Shown here: positions 1 through 6,880 of the stretch, piece after piece | Position numbering within the stretch: position 1 is the first letter of the stretch | How the letters are laid out: the number at the start of each line of letters is the position of its first letter | NCBI GenBank assembly: GCA_036380435.1 | Contig: DASVES010000398.1 | Span: forward strand, 1-13,144 | Source of the DNA: DASQDT01 sp036380435 | Lineage (GTDB): Bacteria; Acidobacteriota; Blastocatellia; Pyrinomonadales; Pyrinomonadaceae | Direction of reading: 5' to 3' | Length of the DNA stretch: 13,144 nt | The notes under the pieces: generated by a model | Told to the model about the DNA's origin: nothing | The model's database searches: none | Seen by the model: only the letters and a program-made list of their open reading frames with translations | Position numbers and translations under genes: made by a program

Positions 1-669
1 ACCGTCGCCATCGTCAGTGCGGGCGGCGTGCATCTGCGTGAGCAGGAGCCGTTCAACATCGCGGACGAGTTGGGCGACCTGACCTTCCGCGTCATCCCCG
101 GCGACGCGGACTCTTCGCAGTTGACGGTCACGCACCACCACTACGACCACGCGGACGCCGACCGGGACATCAACGTCGTCTTCCCGCTCGACGTGCTGCG
201 CGACCTGCGCGACGAGGGATTCATCGGCGAGGTCGCCCGCAAGCACGTCGGCTACATGGGCTACACGATGCAGCTCAAGGCGATGTACGAGGGTACGGCC
301 CCCGAAATCGCCAACGAGATCGACCGCGGCTCGCGCGCCGACCTCGTCGTCTTGACGGGCGGTTGACCGAACGTCTGTCACCGCACGGTCGTTGCGGTCC
401 AGCGCGAGATCGAGATGCGCGGCATCCCCACGGTGCTCATCACCGTCAGCCCCGAGGTCTCGGCGCAGATGCGCCCGCCGCGCGCCCTCTACCCCAAAGG
501 CTTCAAGGTGGGCAACAGTCTGGGCCGCCCCGGCATGCGCGAGCTACAGCGGCAGGTGCTGCGCGACGCGCTCCAATTGCTGACGGAGAATACGCGGCCC
601 GGCTCGTTCGTCACGCGCGAGTACGCCGAGTACGGCGAGCAGTACGAGCCGCCGCGCGTCAGGAAGTGA
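1..669 (+). CDS. GrdB-like reductase selenoprotein, 3' part, with in-frame TGA (Sec)
   Basis: This is the C-terminal 222 residues of a protein that begins upstream of the window. It resembles the selenoprotein B family of glycine/sarcosine/betaine/D-proline reductases, in which a selenocysteine near the C-terminus attacks the substrate. One frame runs from base 1 to the stop at 667-669, with a single TGA at 364-366. Read as Sec (U), the context is ADLVVLTGGUPNVCHRTV, then an uninterrupted 100 residues with the expected EIExRGIPTVLITV strand and a closing LGRPGM segment. The same hydrophobic-strand, U, nearby-Cys, EIE..GIP order occurs in GrdB. A Cys lies four residues after U, rather than three as in the classical UxxC. 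A stem-loop fitting the bacterial SECIS pattern follows the TGA. The internal ATG at 415 has no Shine-Dalgarno, which argues against a separate downstream gene. The substrate is unknown, because aerobic relatives of GrdB are uncharacterised as far as I know. Confidence 0.85.
364..366 (+). other. TGA selenocysteine codon
   Basis: The TGA sits at the position where GrdB-family proteins carry Sec, directly after a hydrophobic strand ending in Thr-Gly-Gly, and the reading frame remains open and family-like on both sides. The next base is C, as at the E. coli fdhF Sec codon. Insertion would need SelA, SelB, SelC and SelD encoded elsewhere in the genome; none is in this window. Confidence 0.82.
380..398 (+). 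promoter_or_regulatory. bacterial SECIS hairpin
   Basis: A perfect 6-bp stem, ACCGCA (380-385) with TGCGGT (393-398), closes a 7-nt loop CGGTCGT. The loop begins 19 nt after the TGA, inside the roughly 16-37 nt window described for bacterial SECIS elements, and has G at its second position as that model requires. The GGTC in the loop matches the apical loop of the E. coli fdhF SECIS that binds SelB. The lower stem is weak. The hairpin is translated as part of the gene. Confidence 0.78.
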
Positions 670-675
670 GCGGAG

Positions 676-716
676 GCACGCCGGCGGCGCGTGCGGGGCG
701 CGAGCCGCCGGCGTGC
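676..716 (+). terminator. strong hairpin after the selenoprotein gene
   Basis: A perfect 13-bp inverted repeat (676-688 with 704-716; arm GCACGCCGGCGGC) with a 15-nt loop begins 7 nt after the stop codon and is followed by GTCTTTC. The T run is short, so it may be a weak intrinsic terminator or an RNA 3'-end stabiliser. Confidence 0.6.
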
Positions 717-740
717 GTCTTTCGCGCCGAAAGTTTTTAA

Positions 741-768
741 TTGTCTGCCGCCGACTCTCTGCTACAAT
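741..768 (+). promoter_or_regulatory. candidate sigma70-type promoter for the GH19 gene
   Basis: TTGTCT (741-746) and TACAAT (763-768) are separated by 16 nt, matching the consensus at 4/6 and 5/6 positions. It lies just after the terminator-like hairpin, in an AT-richer patch. Transcription from here would give a leader of about 160 nt before the ATG at 936. A second -10-like TAGAAT (892-897) lacks a -35 partner. Confidence 0.45.
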
Positions 769-935
769 CGCCGCCCCGTCCGCTGGTAGCTTTTCCATTC
801 CATCTCACCTCCGAACGGGCTTTGAACGAGCGGGCCGAACGACTCGTCGAGGCGGCGCTTCCGACGCCAGCGCGCGAGTCAGTCTCGACCGTAGAATACT
901 TACGCGAAAATCCCCTTGTCTGAGGAGAACAACAA

Positions 936-1952
936 ATGACGATTACCCAAGACCAACTGCGGCGCATCATGCCCGGCGCCAACTCGGCCCGGCTCGCGCT
1001 TTTCCTCCCTCACCTTCAGGCCGCGATGGACGAGTTCCAGATCAACACGCCGCTGCGCGCGGCGGCCTTTCTGGCGCAGCTCGCGCACGAGTCGGGCCAG
1101 CTCCGCTTCATGGAAGAGATTTGGGGGCCGACCTCGGCGCAGCGCCGCTACGAGCCGGTGACGAGTCTGTCGCGCACCCTCGGCAACACGGTGACCGGCG
1201 ACGGCTTCCGCTTCAAGGGCCGCGGCCCGATCCAGCTCACGGGGCGCGCCAACTACCAGCGCTTCGGCGGCCTGCTCGGCCTCGACCTCGTGGGCAACCC
1301 GTCGCTCGCCGCCACCCCCGAGGTCGCCTTCCGCATCGCCGCCCTCTTCTGGCAGAACCGCGGCCTCAACGCCTTCGCCGACACCGGCAACTTCCGCGAG
1401 ATCACCCGCCGCATCAACGGCGGCTTCAACGGCCTCGCCGACCGCGTCAACTTCTACAACCGCGCCAAGGCGATTCTGGGCGTCGGCTCCGCCGCCGGCC
1501 CCGCGGGTGCATCTCGGGCCGGCGCGTCGAGGCCGTCGGGCCGCGCGGGCGCATCACCGGGCCGCGCAGGTGCGTCACCGGGCCGCGCGGGTGCAGGGGC
1601 CGAGGACGGCGGACTCTCCCGCGGCATCATGCCCGGCGACCCGAAACACGCGCGCATGCTGAGCGAGGGCGGCGCGAAGGCCGGCGCAAAGGCCGGTGCG
1701 AAAAAGGCGGGCGCGAAGAAAGCTGGCGCCAGGAAAGCCGCCGGGAAGAAGGCGGGTGCCAAGAAGGCCGCGGCTAAGAAGGGCGGCGCAAAGAAAGCCG
1801 TCGCGAAGAAGGCTGTCGCCAAGAAAGCCGGCACGAAGAAGGGCGCGGCCGGCAAGGGCGGCGCGGGCGCCACAAAGGGCGCGGCGAAGAAGACCGGGGC
1901 CAGGAAGGGCGCCGCGTCGGCGAAGAAGTCGGGCGCGAAGAAGCGTCGCTGA
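936..1952 (+). CDS. GH19 chitinase/lysozyme-type hydrolase with Lys/Ala-rich tail
   Basis: The protein has 338 residues. Residues 1-183 form a glycoside hydrolase family 19 domain, which cleaves chitin or peptidoglycan-type glycans. Visible are AQLAHESGQ with the likely catalytic Glu52, then FKGRGPIQLTGRANYQRFG (92-110), and a closing ITRRINGG segment. Single-domain bacterial and phage GH19 proteins are about this length. Residues 184-230 hold a Gly/Ala/Ser/Arg linker with three GRAGASP-type repeats, and residues 246-338 are an almost pure Lys/Ala/Gly tail of AKKAG-like units, resembling histone H1-like bacterial tails. No signal peptide or membrane segment is seen, so export is unexplained. 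AGGAG at 923-927 lies 8 nt before the ATG and fixes the start. The tail could bind anionic polymers such as LPS, peptidoglycan or DNA; that is inference. No phage or secretion genes adjoin it. Confidence 0.88.
   Translation: MTITQDQLRRIMPGANSARLALFLPHLQAAMDEFQINTPLRAAAFLAQLAHESGQLRFMEEIWGPTSAQRRYEPVTSLSRTLGNTVTGDGFRFKGRGPIQLTGRANYQRFGGLLGLDLVGNPSLAATPEVAFRIAALFWQNRGLNAFADTGNFREITRRINGGFNGLADRVNFYNRAKAILGVGSAAGPAGASRAGASRPSGRAGASPGRAGASPGRAGAGAEDGGLSRGIMPGDPKHARMLSEGGAKAGAKAGAKKAGAKKAGARKAAGKKAGAKKAAAKKGGAKKAVAKKAVAKKAGTKKGAAGKGGAGATKGAAKKTGARKGAASAKKSGAKKRR
1538..1600 (+). repeat. three tandem 21-bp repeats within the GH19 linker
   Basis: Three imperfect 21-bp copies begin at 1538, 1559 and 1580 with GGGCCGCGC, and encode about seven residues each (GRAGASP). 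They form part of the flexible linker between the hydrolase domain and the Lys-rich tail. Confidence 0.8.
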
Positions 1953-1964
1953 CGACAGTACCGT

Positions 1965-2018
1965 GAGCGATAGCGAGCGGGTCGGGTCACGCGAAGCCCG
2001 AAGCGCTCGCTATCGCTC
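1965..2018. terminator. 15-bp perfect inverted repeat between GH19 and pfk genes
   Basis: GAGCGATAGCGAGCG (1965-1979) pairs perfectly with 2004-2018 across a 24-nt loop. The loop can form a nested 5-bp stem, TCGGG (1982-1986) with CCCGA (1997-2001). It starts 13 nt after the GH19 stop. There is no T tract, so factor-independent termination is uncertain. It could equally be a dispersed palindromic repeat. Confidence 0.6.
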
Positions 2019-2043
2019 GTAGTAATCTCTCGCTTTCTCAACT

Positions 2044-3162
2044 ATGCTTCGGACAATCGGACTGGTGACCGGCGGCGGCGACGCGCCGGGGCTGAATGCG
2101 GTGATCCGCGCGGTGGTCAAGACCGCCGCGGGCGAATACGGCCTGCGCGTCATCGGCATCGAGGACAGCTTCGAGGGACTGCTCGACGAGACGCGGACGC
2201 GCGAGCTGCGCCCCGAGGACGTGCGCGGGCTGCTCCCGCGCGGCGGCACGGTGCTCGGCACGCGCAACCGCGGGCGCTTCGTCGAGCGCGGCGCGGAGGG
2301 CGGACACTCTCATCCGGACGAGATATTCAAACAGGCCATCGCGAACCTCGAACGGCTCGGCGTCGATGCGCTCGTCGCCGTCGGCGGCGAGGGCACGCTC
2401 GCCATCGCCTCGGAGTTCGAGCGTCGCGGCTTCCACGTCGTCGGCGTCCCCAAAACCATCGACAACGATCTGGCGGCGACGGAGTTGACCTTCGGCTTCG
2501 TCACCGCGCTCGACATCGCCACCGAGGCGCTCGACCGCCTGCACACCACCGCCGAGTCGCACGACCGCGTGATGGTGCTCGAAGTGATGGGCCGCCACGC
2601 CGGCTGGATCGCGCTGCACTCAGGCGTCTCCGGCGGGGCCGACGTGATTCTCATCCCCGAGATTCCGTTCTCCATGGAGCGCGTCGCCGGGAAGGTGCTT
2701 GAACGCGAGCGTTGCGGGTCGCAGTTCAGCATCATCGTCGCCGCCGAGGGCGCGTGCGAGATTGCGGGCAAAGAGGTCTATCAGGACGCGGGCAGCCAGC
2801 AGCACTCACCGCGCCTCGGCGGCATCGGCCACCACGTCGCGGCGGAGCTTGGGGAGCGGACGGGCAAGGAGGCGCGCTGCGTCGTGCTCGGGCACCTCCA
2901 GCGGGGCGGCAGCCCCAACGCCTTCGACCGGATGCTCGCGACCAACTTCGGCTCGGCTGCCGTCCGCGCCCTCGTTCGCGGCGAGCGCGGCGTGATGGTC
3001 GCCCTCCAAGCCGCCAACGTCATCACCGTCCCCATCTCACACGCCATCGCCAACCTCAAGACCGTCTCCCCCGACAGCCAACTCGTCCGCACCGCCCGCG
3101 ACATCGGCGTCTCCTTCGGCGCTACGGACGAGGCGCGGCATCACAAGTACGAAGTCTGCTGA
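2044..3162 (+). CDS. pfkA: 6-phosphofructokinase, group III type
   Basis: This 372-residue enzyme phosphorylates fructose 6-phosphate to fructose 1,6-bisphosphate in cytosolic glycolysis. Visible are GGGDAPGLNAVIR near the N-terminus (nucleotide binding), GGEGT (114-118), PKTIDND (136-142, catalytic Asp140) and MGRHAG (182-187). The donor-determining positions are Gly in GGEGT and Lys in PKTIDND. Pyrophosphate enzymes usually have Asp at the first position, and classical bacterial ATP enzymes have Gly at both. The Gly/Lys pair matches the actinobacterial group III enzymes, of which the Streptomyces one is ATP-dependent, so ATP is the likelier donor. The ATG at 2044 gives the usual start MLRTIGLVTGGGD, but no clear Shine-Dalgarno precedes it. 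It converges with the HD-GYP gene across a palindrome. Confidence 0.93.
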   Translation: MLRTIGLVTGGGDAPGLNAVIRAVVKTAAGEYGLRVIGIEDSFEGLLDETRTRELRPEDVRGLLPRGGTVLGTRNRGRFVERGAEGGHSHPDEIFKQAIANLERLGVDALVAVGGEGTLAIASEFERRGFHVVGVPKTIDNDLAATELTFGFVTALDIATEALDRLHTTAESHDRVMVLEVMGRHAGWIALHSGVSGGADVILIPEIPFSMERVAGKVLERERCGSQFSIIVAAEGACEIAGKEVYQDAGSQQHSPRLGGIGHHVAAELGERTGKEARCVVLGHLQRGGSPNAFDRMLATNFGSAAVRALVRGERGVMVALQAANVITVPISHAIANLKTVSPDSQLVRTARDIGVSFGATDEARHHKYEVC

Positions 3163-3168
3163 AAAGAA

Positions 3169-3290
3169 GGGAGTCAGGAGTCAGAAGTCAGAAGTCAGAA
3201 TGAAAAGCGCGCTCGCCTTCTTCATTCTGACTACTGGCTTCTGACTCCTGACTCCCTATTCTGGCTTCTGGCTTCTGGCTCCTGACTCCC
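3169..3290. repeat. palindrome A of heptad repeats, convergent terminator
   Basis: The left arm (3169-3204) contains GTCAGAA heptads and the right arm (3221-3256) is its inverse complement at 34 of 36 positions, one difference being a wobble pair; the loop is 16 nt. A second, diverged copy of the right arm follows (about 3259-3290). It starts 6 nt after the pfk stop and ends 8 nt before the HD-GYP stop, so it probably terminates transcription from both sides. Confidence 0.85.
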
Positions 3291-3298
3291 TCGCCTTG

Positions 3299-4369
3299 TC
3301 AGACTACGCAGAGTTCTTCGAGGAATTGCAGGTCGAGTTCCTGCGGCTCATGTTGCTCGTGTGTGCTGAGGTAGTCGAAGAGGGTGCCGACGAGGACGGG
3401 GTCGAACTGCGTGCCGACGCCATGGCGCAGACGCTCGACGGCGACGGCGAGCGGCAGGCGCGCGCGGTAGGGCCGGTCGCTGGTCATCGCGTCGTAGGCG
3501 TCCACGACCGAGATGATGCGCGCGCCTAAGATGATCTCCTCGCCGGCGAGGCCCGCCGGATATCCCGTGCCGTCCCACCACTCGTGGTGATGCGAGATCA
3601 TCGAGCGCACCTGCTCCATGTGCGGCACGCCGGAGAGCGCCTGCTCGCCGTGGTAGACGTGGCGGCGCATCACGTCCTCCTCGTCCGGCGTCAGCGCGCC
3701 CGGCTTGCAGAGCACTGTCTCCGGCACGACGATCTTGCCCACGTCGTGCAAGAGCGCCCCCAGCTTGACGTACATCGCCTCCTCTTCCGACAGCCCGCAC
3801 TGGAGGGCGAGGCCCTCGGCCAGACGCGCCACCGACTGCGAGTGCTGCCCCGTGTAGCTGTCCTTGGCGAAGAGCAGGCCGATGAGCGTCTTGACCGTGG
3901 CGACGAAGGCGCGGCGCGCTTCGAGTTCGAGGACGCGGTTGCGCTCCTTGATCTGGCTGAGGACTAAAACGTTGTCGATGATGTTCAAAAGCTCGCGGTA
4001 GCCGAAGGGCTTGTGGAGATAGGCGGCCAGTCCCATCTCCATCAGCTCGCGCTGCTCGGCGTCGTTATTGGTGCGGGCCGTGAGCATGATGACGGGCGTG
4101 CGCCGGAGCTGCGCGTCCGTGCTGGCGACGAGTTCGCGGAACACTTCTTTCCCGCTGATGTCGGGCATCATGTAATCGAGGAGGATGATGTCGGGTCGGG
4201 AGGCGCGCGCATAGCGCAGGCCCTCGCGCCCGTCGAGCGCGCCGAGGAACTGGTAGCCGGCGCGCTCCAGCGTCAACCGCCCCAGTCGCAGCAGCGACGG
4301 GTCGTCGTCAATGAAGAGGACGAGTTTTCTTTTCTCCGAAGGTGTTCTGATCACGGCGTGTTGCGGCAC
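3299..4369 (-). CDS. response regulator with HD-GYP cyclic-di-GMP phosphodiesterase domain
   Basis: The protein has 356 residues. Residues 15-133 form a receiver domain with the acidic pocket Asp21-Asp23, phosphoacceptor Asp65 (LLDYMMPD), Thr97 and Lys120. A short helical linker (about 135-155) leads to an HD-GYP domain that in known members degrades cyclic-di-GMP to pGpG or GMP. Metal and signature residues visible are His176, HDVGK (208-212), His237 and His240, His260-His262, and DGTGYP (266-271), followed by DAYDAMTSDRPYR. No membrane segment is seen, so it is cytosolic. No histidine kinase is adjacent, so it is an orphan regulator here. The start is GTG at 4367-4369; GGGGAGG lies only one base upstream, which is unusually close, so the exact start is uncertain, although the receiver domain is complete from either nearby choice. 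Confidence 0.93.
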   Translation of the reverse strand: MPQHAVIRTPSEKRKLVLFIDDDPSLLRLGRLTLERAGYQFLGALDGREGLRYARASRPDIILLDYMMPDISGKEVFRELVASTDAQLRRTPVIMLTARTNNDAEQRELMEMGLAAYLHKPFGYRELLNIIDNVLVLSQIKERNRVLELEARRAFVATVKTLIGLLFAKDSYTGQHSQSVARLAEGLALQCGLSEEEAMYVKLGALLHDVGKIVVPETVLCKPGALTPDEEDVMRRHVYHGEQALSGVPHMEQVRSMISHHHEWWDGTGYPAGLAGEEIILGARIISVVDAYDAMTSDRPYRARLPLAVAVERLRHGVGTQFDPVLVGTLFDYLSTHEQHEPQELDLQFLEELCVV

Positions 4370-4693
4370 GCCTCCCCGGCGCCTCCGTCGGGTGCGGCGC
4401 GCTCCCTCCCTTCATGGATGGCGAACGAGGGGCCGCGAGGTAGGCCCACAGACAAAGGGACGCGCGGCTCGTCTGGGCACAAATTACAGGAGAGGAGGTT
4501 CGAGCGGCGCGGGCGCCGATTCTTGCGGAGGCGTGGCAAGCTGGCAGGGAGACCGAACTCAAAAAAGGCTTCGGAGCTTGCCCCCGTTTCCGAAATGACG
4601 CCGGACGAAGTATATTCCAGTGGCGACTTTTAATACCATTGCGTTTTGGTTACATTTTGGCAGAGGCGTTGATATGGTCGGAGACTTTGGGAC
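4370..4693. other. divergent intergenic region between HD-GYP and greA genes
   Basis: These 324 bases separate two divergent genes and must hold both promoters. Most is GC-rich without a convincing hexamer pair. An AT-rich pocket at about 4606-4680 contains TATATT (4611-4616), TACATT (4651-4656) and, on the minus strand, TATACT, but none has a good -35 at 16-18 nt. Short ORFs on both strands lack recognisable products. GGAG (4680-4683) is the probable greA ribosome site. Confidence 0.5.
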
Positions 4694-5188
4694 GTGACTG
4701 AAGTAATCAAGCAAAAGCTGCGCGACGAACTGGAGACGCTTGAGTCGGAGCTGCGCGTACACCTGCCGCGCGAGATCAAGCGCGCGCTCGAATTCGGCGA
4801 CCTGCGCGAGAACTCCGAGTACAAGGCGGCGCTCGAACGCCAGAGCTTCGTCAGGGCGCGCATCGGCCAACTGCGTCAGCGCATCAGCGAAATCTCCTCC
4901 ATCGACATCTCCAACATCCCGCGCGACCGCGCCGCCTACGGCTCCACCCTGGTCCTCTACGACCCCGAGCGCGAAGAGGAGCTGACCTACCGTCTCGTCA
5001 CCTCGGAGGAGAGCGACCCGGCGGCCGGACTCATCTCCACCACCTCTCCCATCGGCCGCAGCCTGATGGGCCGCGAGGAGGGCGACGAGGTCAAGGTCGT
5101 GACGCCGGCCGGCGCCCGCGAGTTCGAGATACGCAGCCTGCGCACCCTGCACGACGAGGCGGCGGAAGAAAAAAAGGATGAGGGATGA
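4694..5188 (+). CDS. greA: transcription elongation factor GreA
   Basis: This 164-residue protein rescues backtracked RNA polymerase by stimulating cleavage of the 3' end of the nascent RNA through the secondary channel. The N-terminal coiled coil (about 5-75) has at its tip FGDLRENSEY, with the acidic residues Asp36 and Glu39 that in GreA/GreB coordinate the second magnesium ion. The C-terminal FKBP-like domain shows SPIGRSLMGREEGDEVKVVTPAG. Length is close to the usual 158. The start is GTG, with GGAG 10 nt upstream; an upstream ATG in frame was not found. The last codons (KKDEG, stop) are encoded by the first GGATGAG units of the following palindrome, so the repeat has set the C-terminus. 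GreB is a less likely alternative. Confidence 0.92.
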   Translation: MTEVIKQKLRDELETLESELRVHLPREIKRALEFGDLRENSEYKAALERQSFVRARIGQLRQRISEISSIDISNIPRDRAAYGSTLVLYDPEREEELTYRLVTSEESDPAAGLISTTSPIGRSLMGREEGDEVKVVTPAGAREFEIRSLRTLHDEAAEEKKDEG

Positions 5189-5304
5189 GGGATGAGGGAT
5201 GAAAGAAGATAGTAAGCAGTGAGCAGTAAGCAGTAAGCAGTCAAGGCCGGTCGAGCGTTCTGACTGCTCACTGCTTACTGCTTACTCCCTTTCATCCCTC
5301 ATCC
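5176..5304. repeat. palindrome B of heptad repeats, overlapping the greA stop
   Basis: Four GGATGAG/GGATGAA heptads (5176-5203) are followed by four AGTAAGC/AGTGAGC heptads (5211-5243). The other side has the inverse complements: three AGTAAGC-type units (5261-5286) and a perfect 16-bp match (5190-5205 with 5289-5304). The greA stop (5186-5188) lies inside the left arm. It sits between convergent genes and probably works as a two-way terminator. Confidence 0.85.
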
Positions 5305-5321
5305 TTGCTTCCGCGCGAGCC

Positions 5322-6674
5322 TCAAGGCTCTTCGTCCTCTTCTTCCTCTTCCGCTTCCGTCTTCGGTTTGTCGCCCTCCACGGCGCCATGTGCGACGAGC
5401 AACGCCGTCACTTCTTCATATTCGCCTCCCCTTGCGAAGTCGAGCGCGGTCTTGCCCTCGTCGTCCTTCAGGTTGTAGTCGGCCCCCGCCGCCACCAGCG
5501 CCCTGGCGTTCTCCAACTCGCCCACCTCCGCCGCGAGCATGAGCGCCGTCCGGCCCTCGTCGTTCCTCATGTTGATTTTCGCGCCCGCGTCGAGCAGCCG
5601 GCGGACGACTTCGGCGGTGCTTCTGGCGGCCGCGTGGGCGAGCGCGGAGTTGCCGTCGTCGTCCCTCACTTTGACCTCGGCCCCGGCGTCGAGCAGGGCG
5701 CGCACGAGGTCGGGCGTCGCGTCTTCGTCGAGCGTCATCAGGGCCGTGCGGCCCGCCCTGTCCTCGGCGTTGATATCGGCCCCGGCGTCGAGCAGGGCTT
5801 TGACCATCTTCAGGTTCGCGTGGGCGACGGCCTGTGCGAGCGCCGTCGAGTCGATGCCTCGATCAAGGACGTTGGCGTCGGCGCCGCGCGCGAGGAGTTT
5901 TTCCACCTCCGCCAGATCGTCTTTGAACGCCGCCTTCACGAGCGGCTCGCTCGGTTCGGCGACCATCACCATTACGCCCCCCGTGATTTCGCCGATCTGA
6001 AGGGTCGCGTCCACGCGGCCCTGTCCCCCGCCCTGCACGGAGACGTTCGCGGCCTCGTAGTCGCGGAAGCCGGCGGCCGCGAACCGGAGCGTGTAAGTTC
6101 CGGGCGGCACATTACTGAAAGCGTATTCGCCCTCGTCGTTTGAAGACGCGGTTCGGGTCTCCCCGGTCTGTGTGTTGCTGAGCGTCACGCTGGTTCCGGC
6201 GACGCGCGCCTGTAGTGGGTCCGTGACTGCCCCCGCGAGCGTCGCCCCGCTCGGCTCCAACGCATCACGCCCGGCCGCGCGCGCCGCGACGTTGATTTCG
6301 ACGCCGCTCGCGGACTGCCGGCCGGACGGCGACTGCGTCTGCGCGGCAACGCTCGCGCCGAAGCTGATGGCGGCGGCGGCGGCCCCGGCGGCGAGGCGCG
6401 AGGCGCGGCGCGCGATGTGGTAGAGCGCCGGCGCCGCGTCGGCCGTGAGGACGCCGCCGCCCGGCAGTTGCACGTACCTCACGCACAGGCGCCCGCCCGA
6501 GTTGGCGACGAGCCTCGTCGCTTCCTTCCGCGTCATGCGCGAGAGGTCGTTGACGCTCAGGCGGCAGTGTTCGCAGAAGCGCACGCGGTCGTTGCCGCTC
6601 ATCGAGTCCCAGTCGGCGGAACAGGGCTTGGGGACGCGGAGGCGTTCGAGAAGATCGGTCTTGCGGCGTAGCAC
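5322..6674 (-). CDS. membrane-anchored Cys-motif, regulatory-like and ankyrin-repeat protein
   Basis: The protein has 450 residues from a GTG at 6672-6674, chosen because AGGAG (6682-6686) lies 7 nt upstream; the frame stays open to 7031, but that part is Arg-rich and unlike protein. Residues 15-70 form a module with Cys18, Cys34, Cys37 and Cys64 (MSGNDRVRFCEHCRLSV and GGRLCVRY), probably metal-binding. Residues 88-110 are an Arg-flanked hydrophobic segment (membrane anchor or internal signal, with Ala-x-Ala-like end). Residues 144-228 resemble a carboxypeptidase regulatory-like beta-sandwich (GEYAFSNVPPGTYTLRF). Residues 246-432 contain about five ankyrin repeats (LLDAGADINAEDRAGRTALM and similar), and the last 15 residues are nearly all Glu/Asp. 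The likely topology is Cys module inside, ankyrin repeats outside, for protein-protein contacts. Function is unknown. Confidence 0.82.
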   Translation of the reverse strand: MLRRKTDLLERLRVPKPCSADWDSMSGNDRVRFCEHCRLSVNDLSRMTRKEATRLVANSGGRLCVRYVQLPGGGVLTADAAPALYHIARRASRLAAGAAAAAISFGASVAAQTQSPSGRQSASGVEINVAARAAGRDALEPSGATLAGAVTDPLQARVAGTSVTLSNTQTGETRTASSNDEGEYAFSNVPPGTYTLRFAAAGFRDYEAANVSVQGGGQGRVDATLQIGEITGGVMVMVAEPSEPLVKAAFKDDLAEVEKLLARGADANVLDRGIDSTALAQAVAHANLKMVKALLDAGADINAEDRAGRTALMTLDEDATPDLVRALLDAGAEVKVRDDDGNSALAHAAARSTAEVVRRLLDAGAKINMRNDEGRTALMLAAEVGELENARALVAAGADYNLKDDEGKTALDFARGGEYEEVTALLVAHGAVEGDKPKTEAEEEEEDEEP

Positions 6675-6880
6675 AGGCGTTCTCCTTTCCAACCGTCGTT
6701 GTTGCGGAGAGCCGGGGGAGAGACGCTCTTCGGTCATTGAAACGTGCGAGGCGTGGGAGCGCGCCGCGTCGGGCGTGCCCTTTGCGCCTCTGATGTGGGC
6801 GCGCCGCGACCGGGTTGCTGCGGCGTCGGATTTTTTATGGACGTGCGGGGCGCACGGGGATGCGGCCACGCGCACGCGCC

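Noticed and set aside
364..366. TGA as a true stop, or as the scar of a pseudogene
   Set aside because: Family-like sequence continues in frame for 100 codons, no other disruption is seen, and the hairpin lies at SECIS distance.
363..740. Open frame of 125 codons after the TGA in another frame
   Set aside because: Arg/Pro/Ala-rich shadow of the selenoprotein frame, without a ribosome site or recognisable domain.
713..1777. 354-codon open frame overlapping the GH19 gene
   Set aside because: Arg/Pro/Gly-rich translation in the wrong frame. GH19 motifs and a good ribosome site support the 936 start.
1454..2041. 195-codon minus-strand frame over the Lys/Ala repeats
   Set aside because: Ala/Phe/Pro periodicity is the antisense of AKKAG codons.
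3169..3290. Heptad repeats as a CRISPR array
   Set aside because: The units are 7 bases without unique spacers and are arranged as inverted arms.
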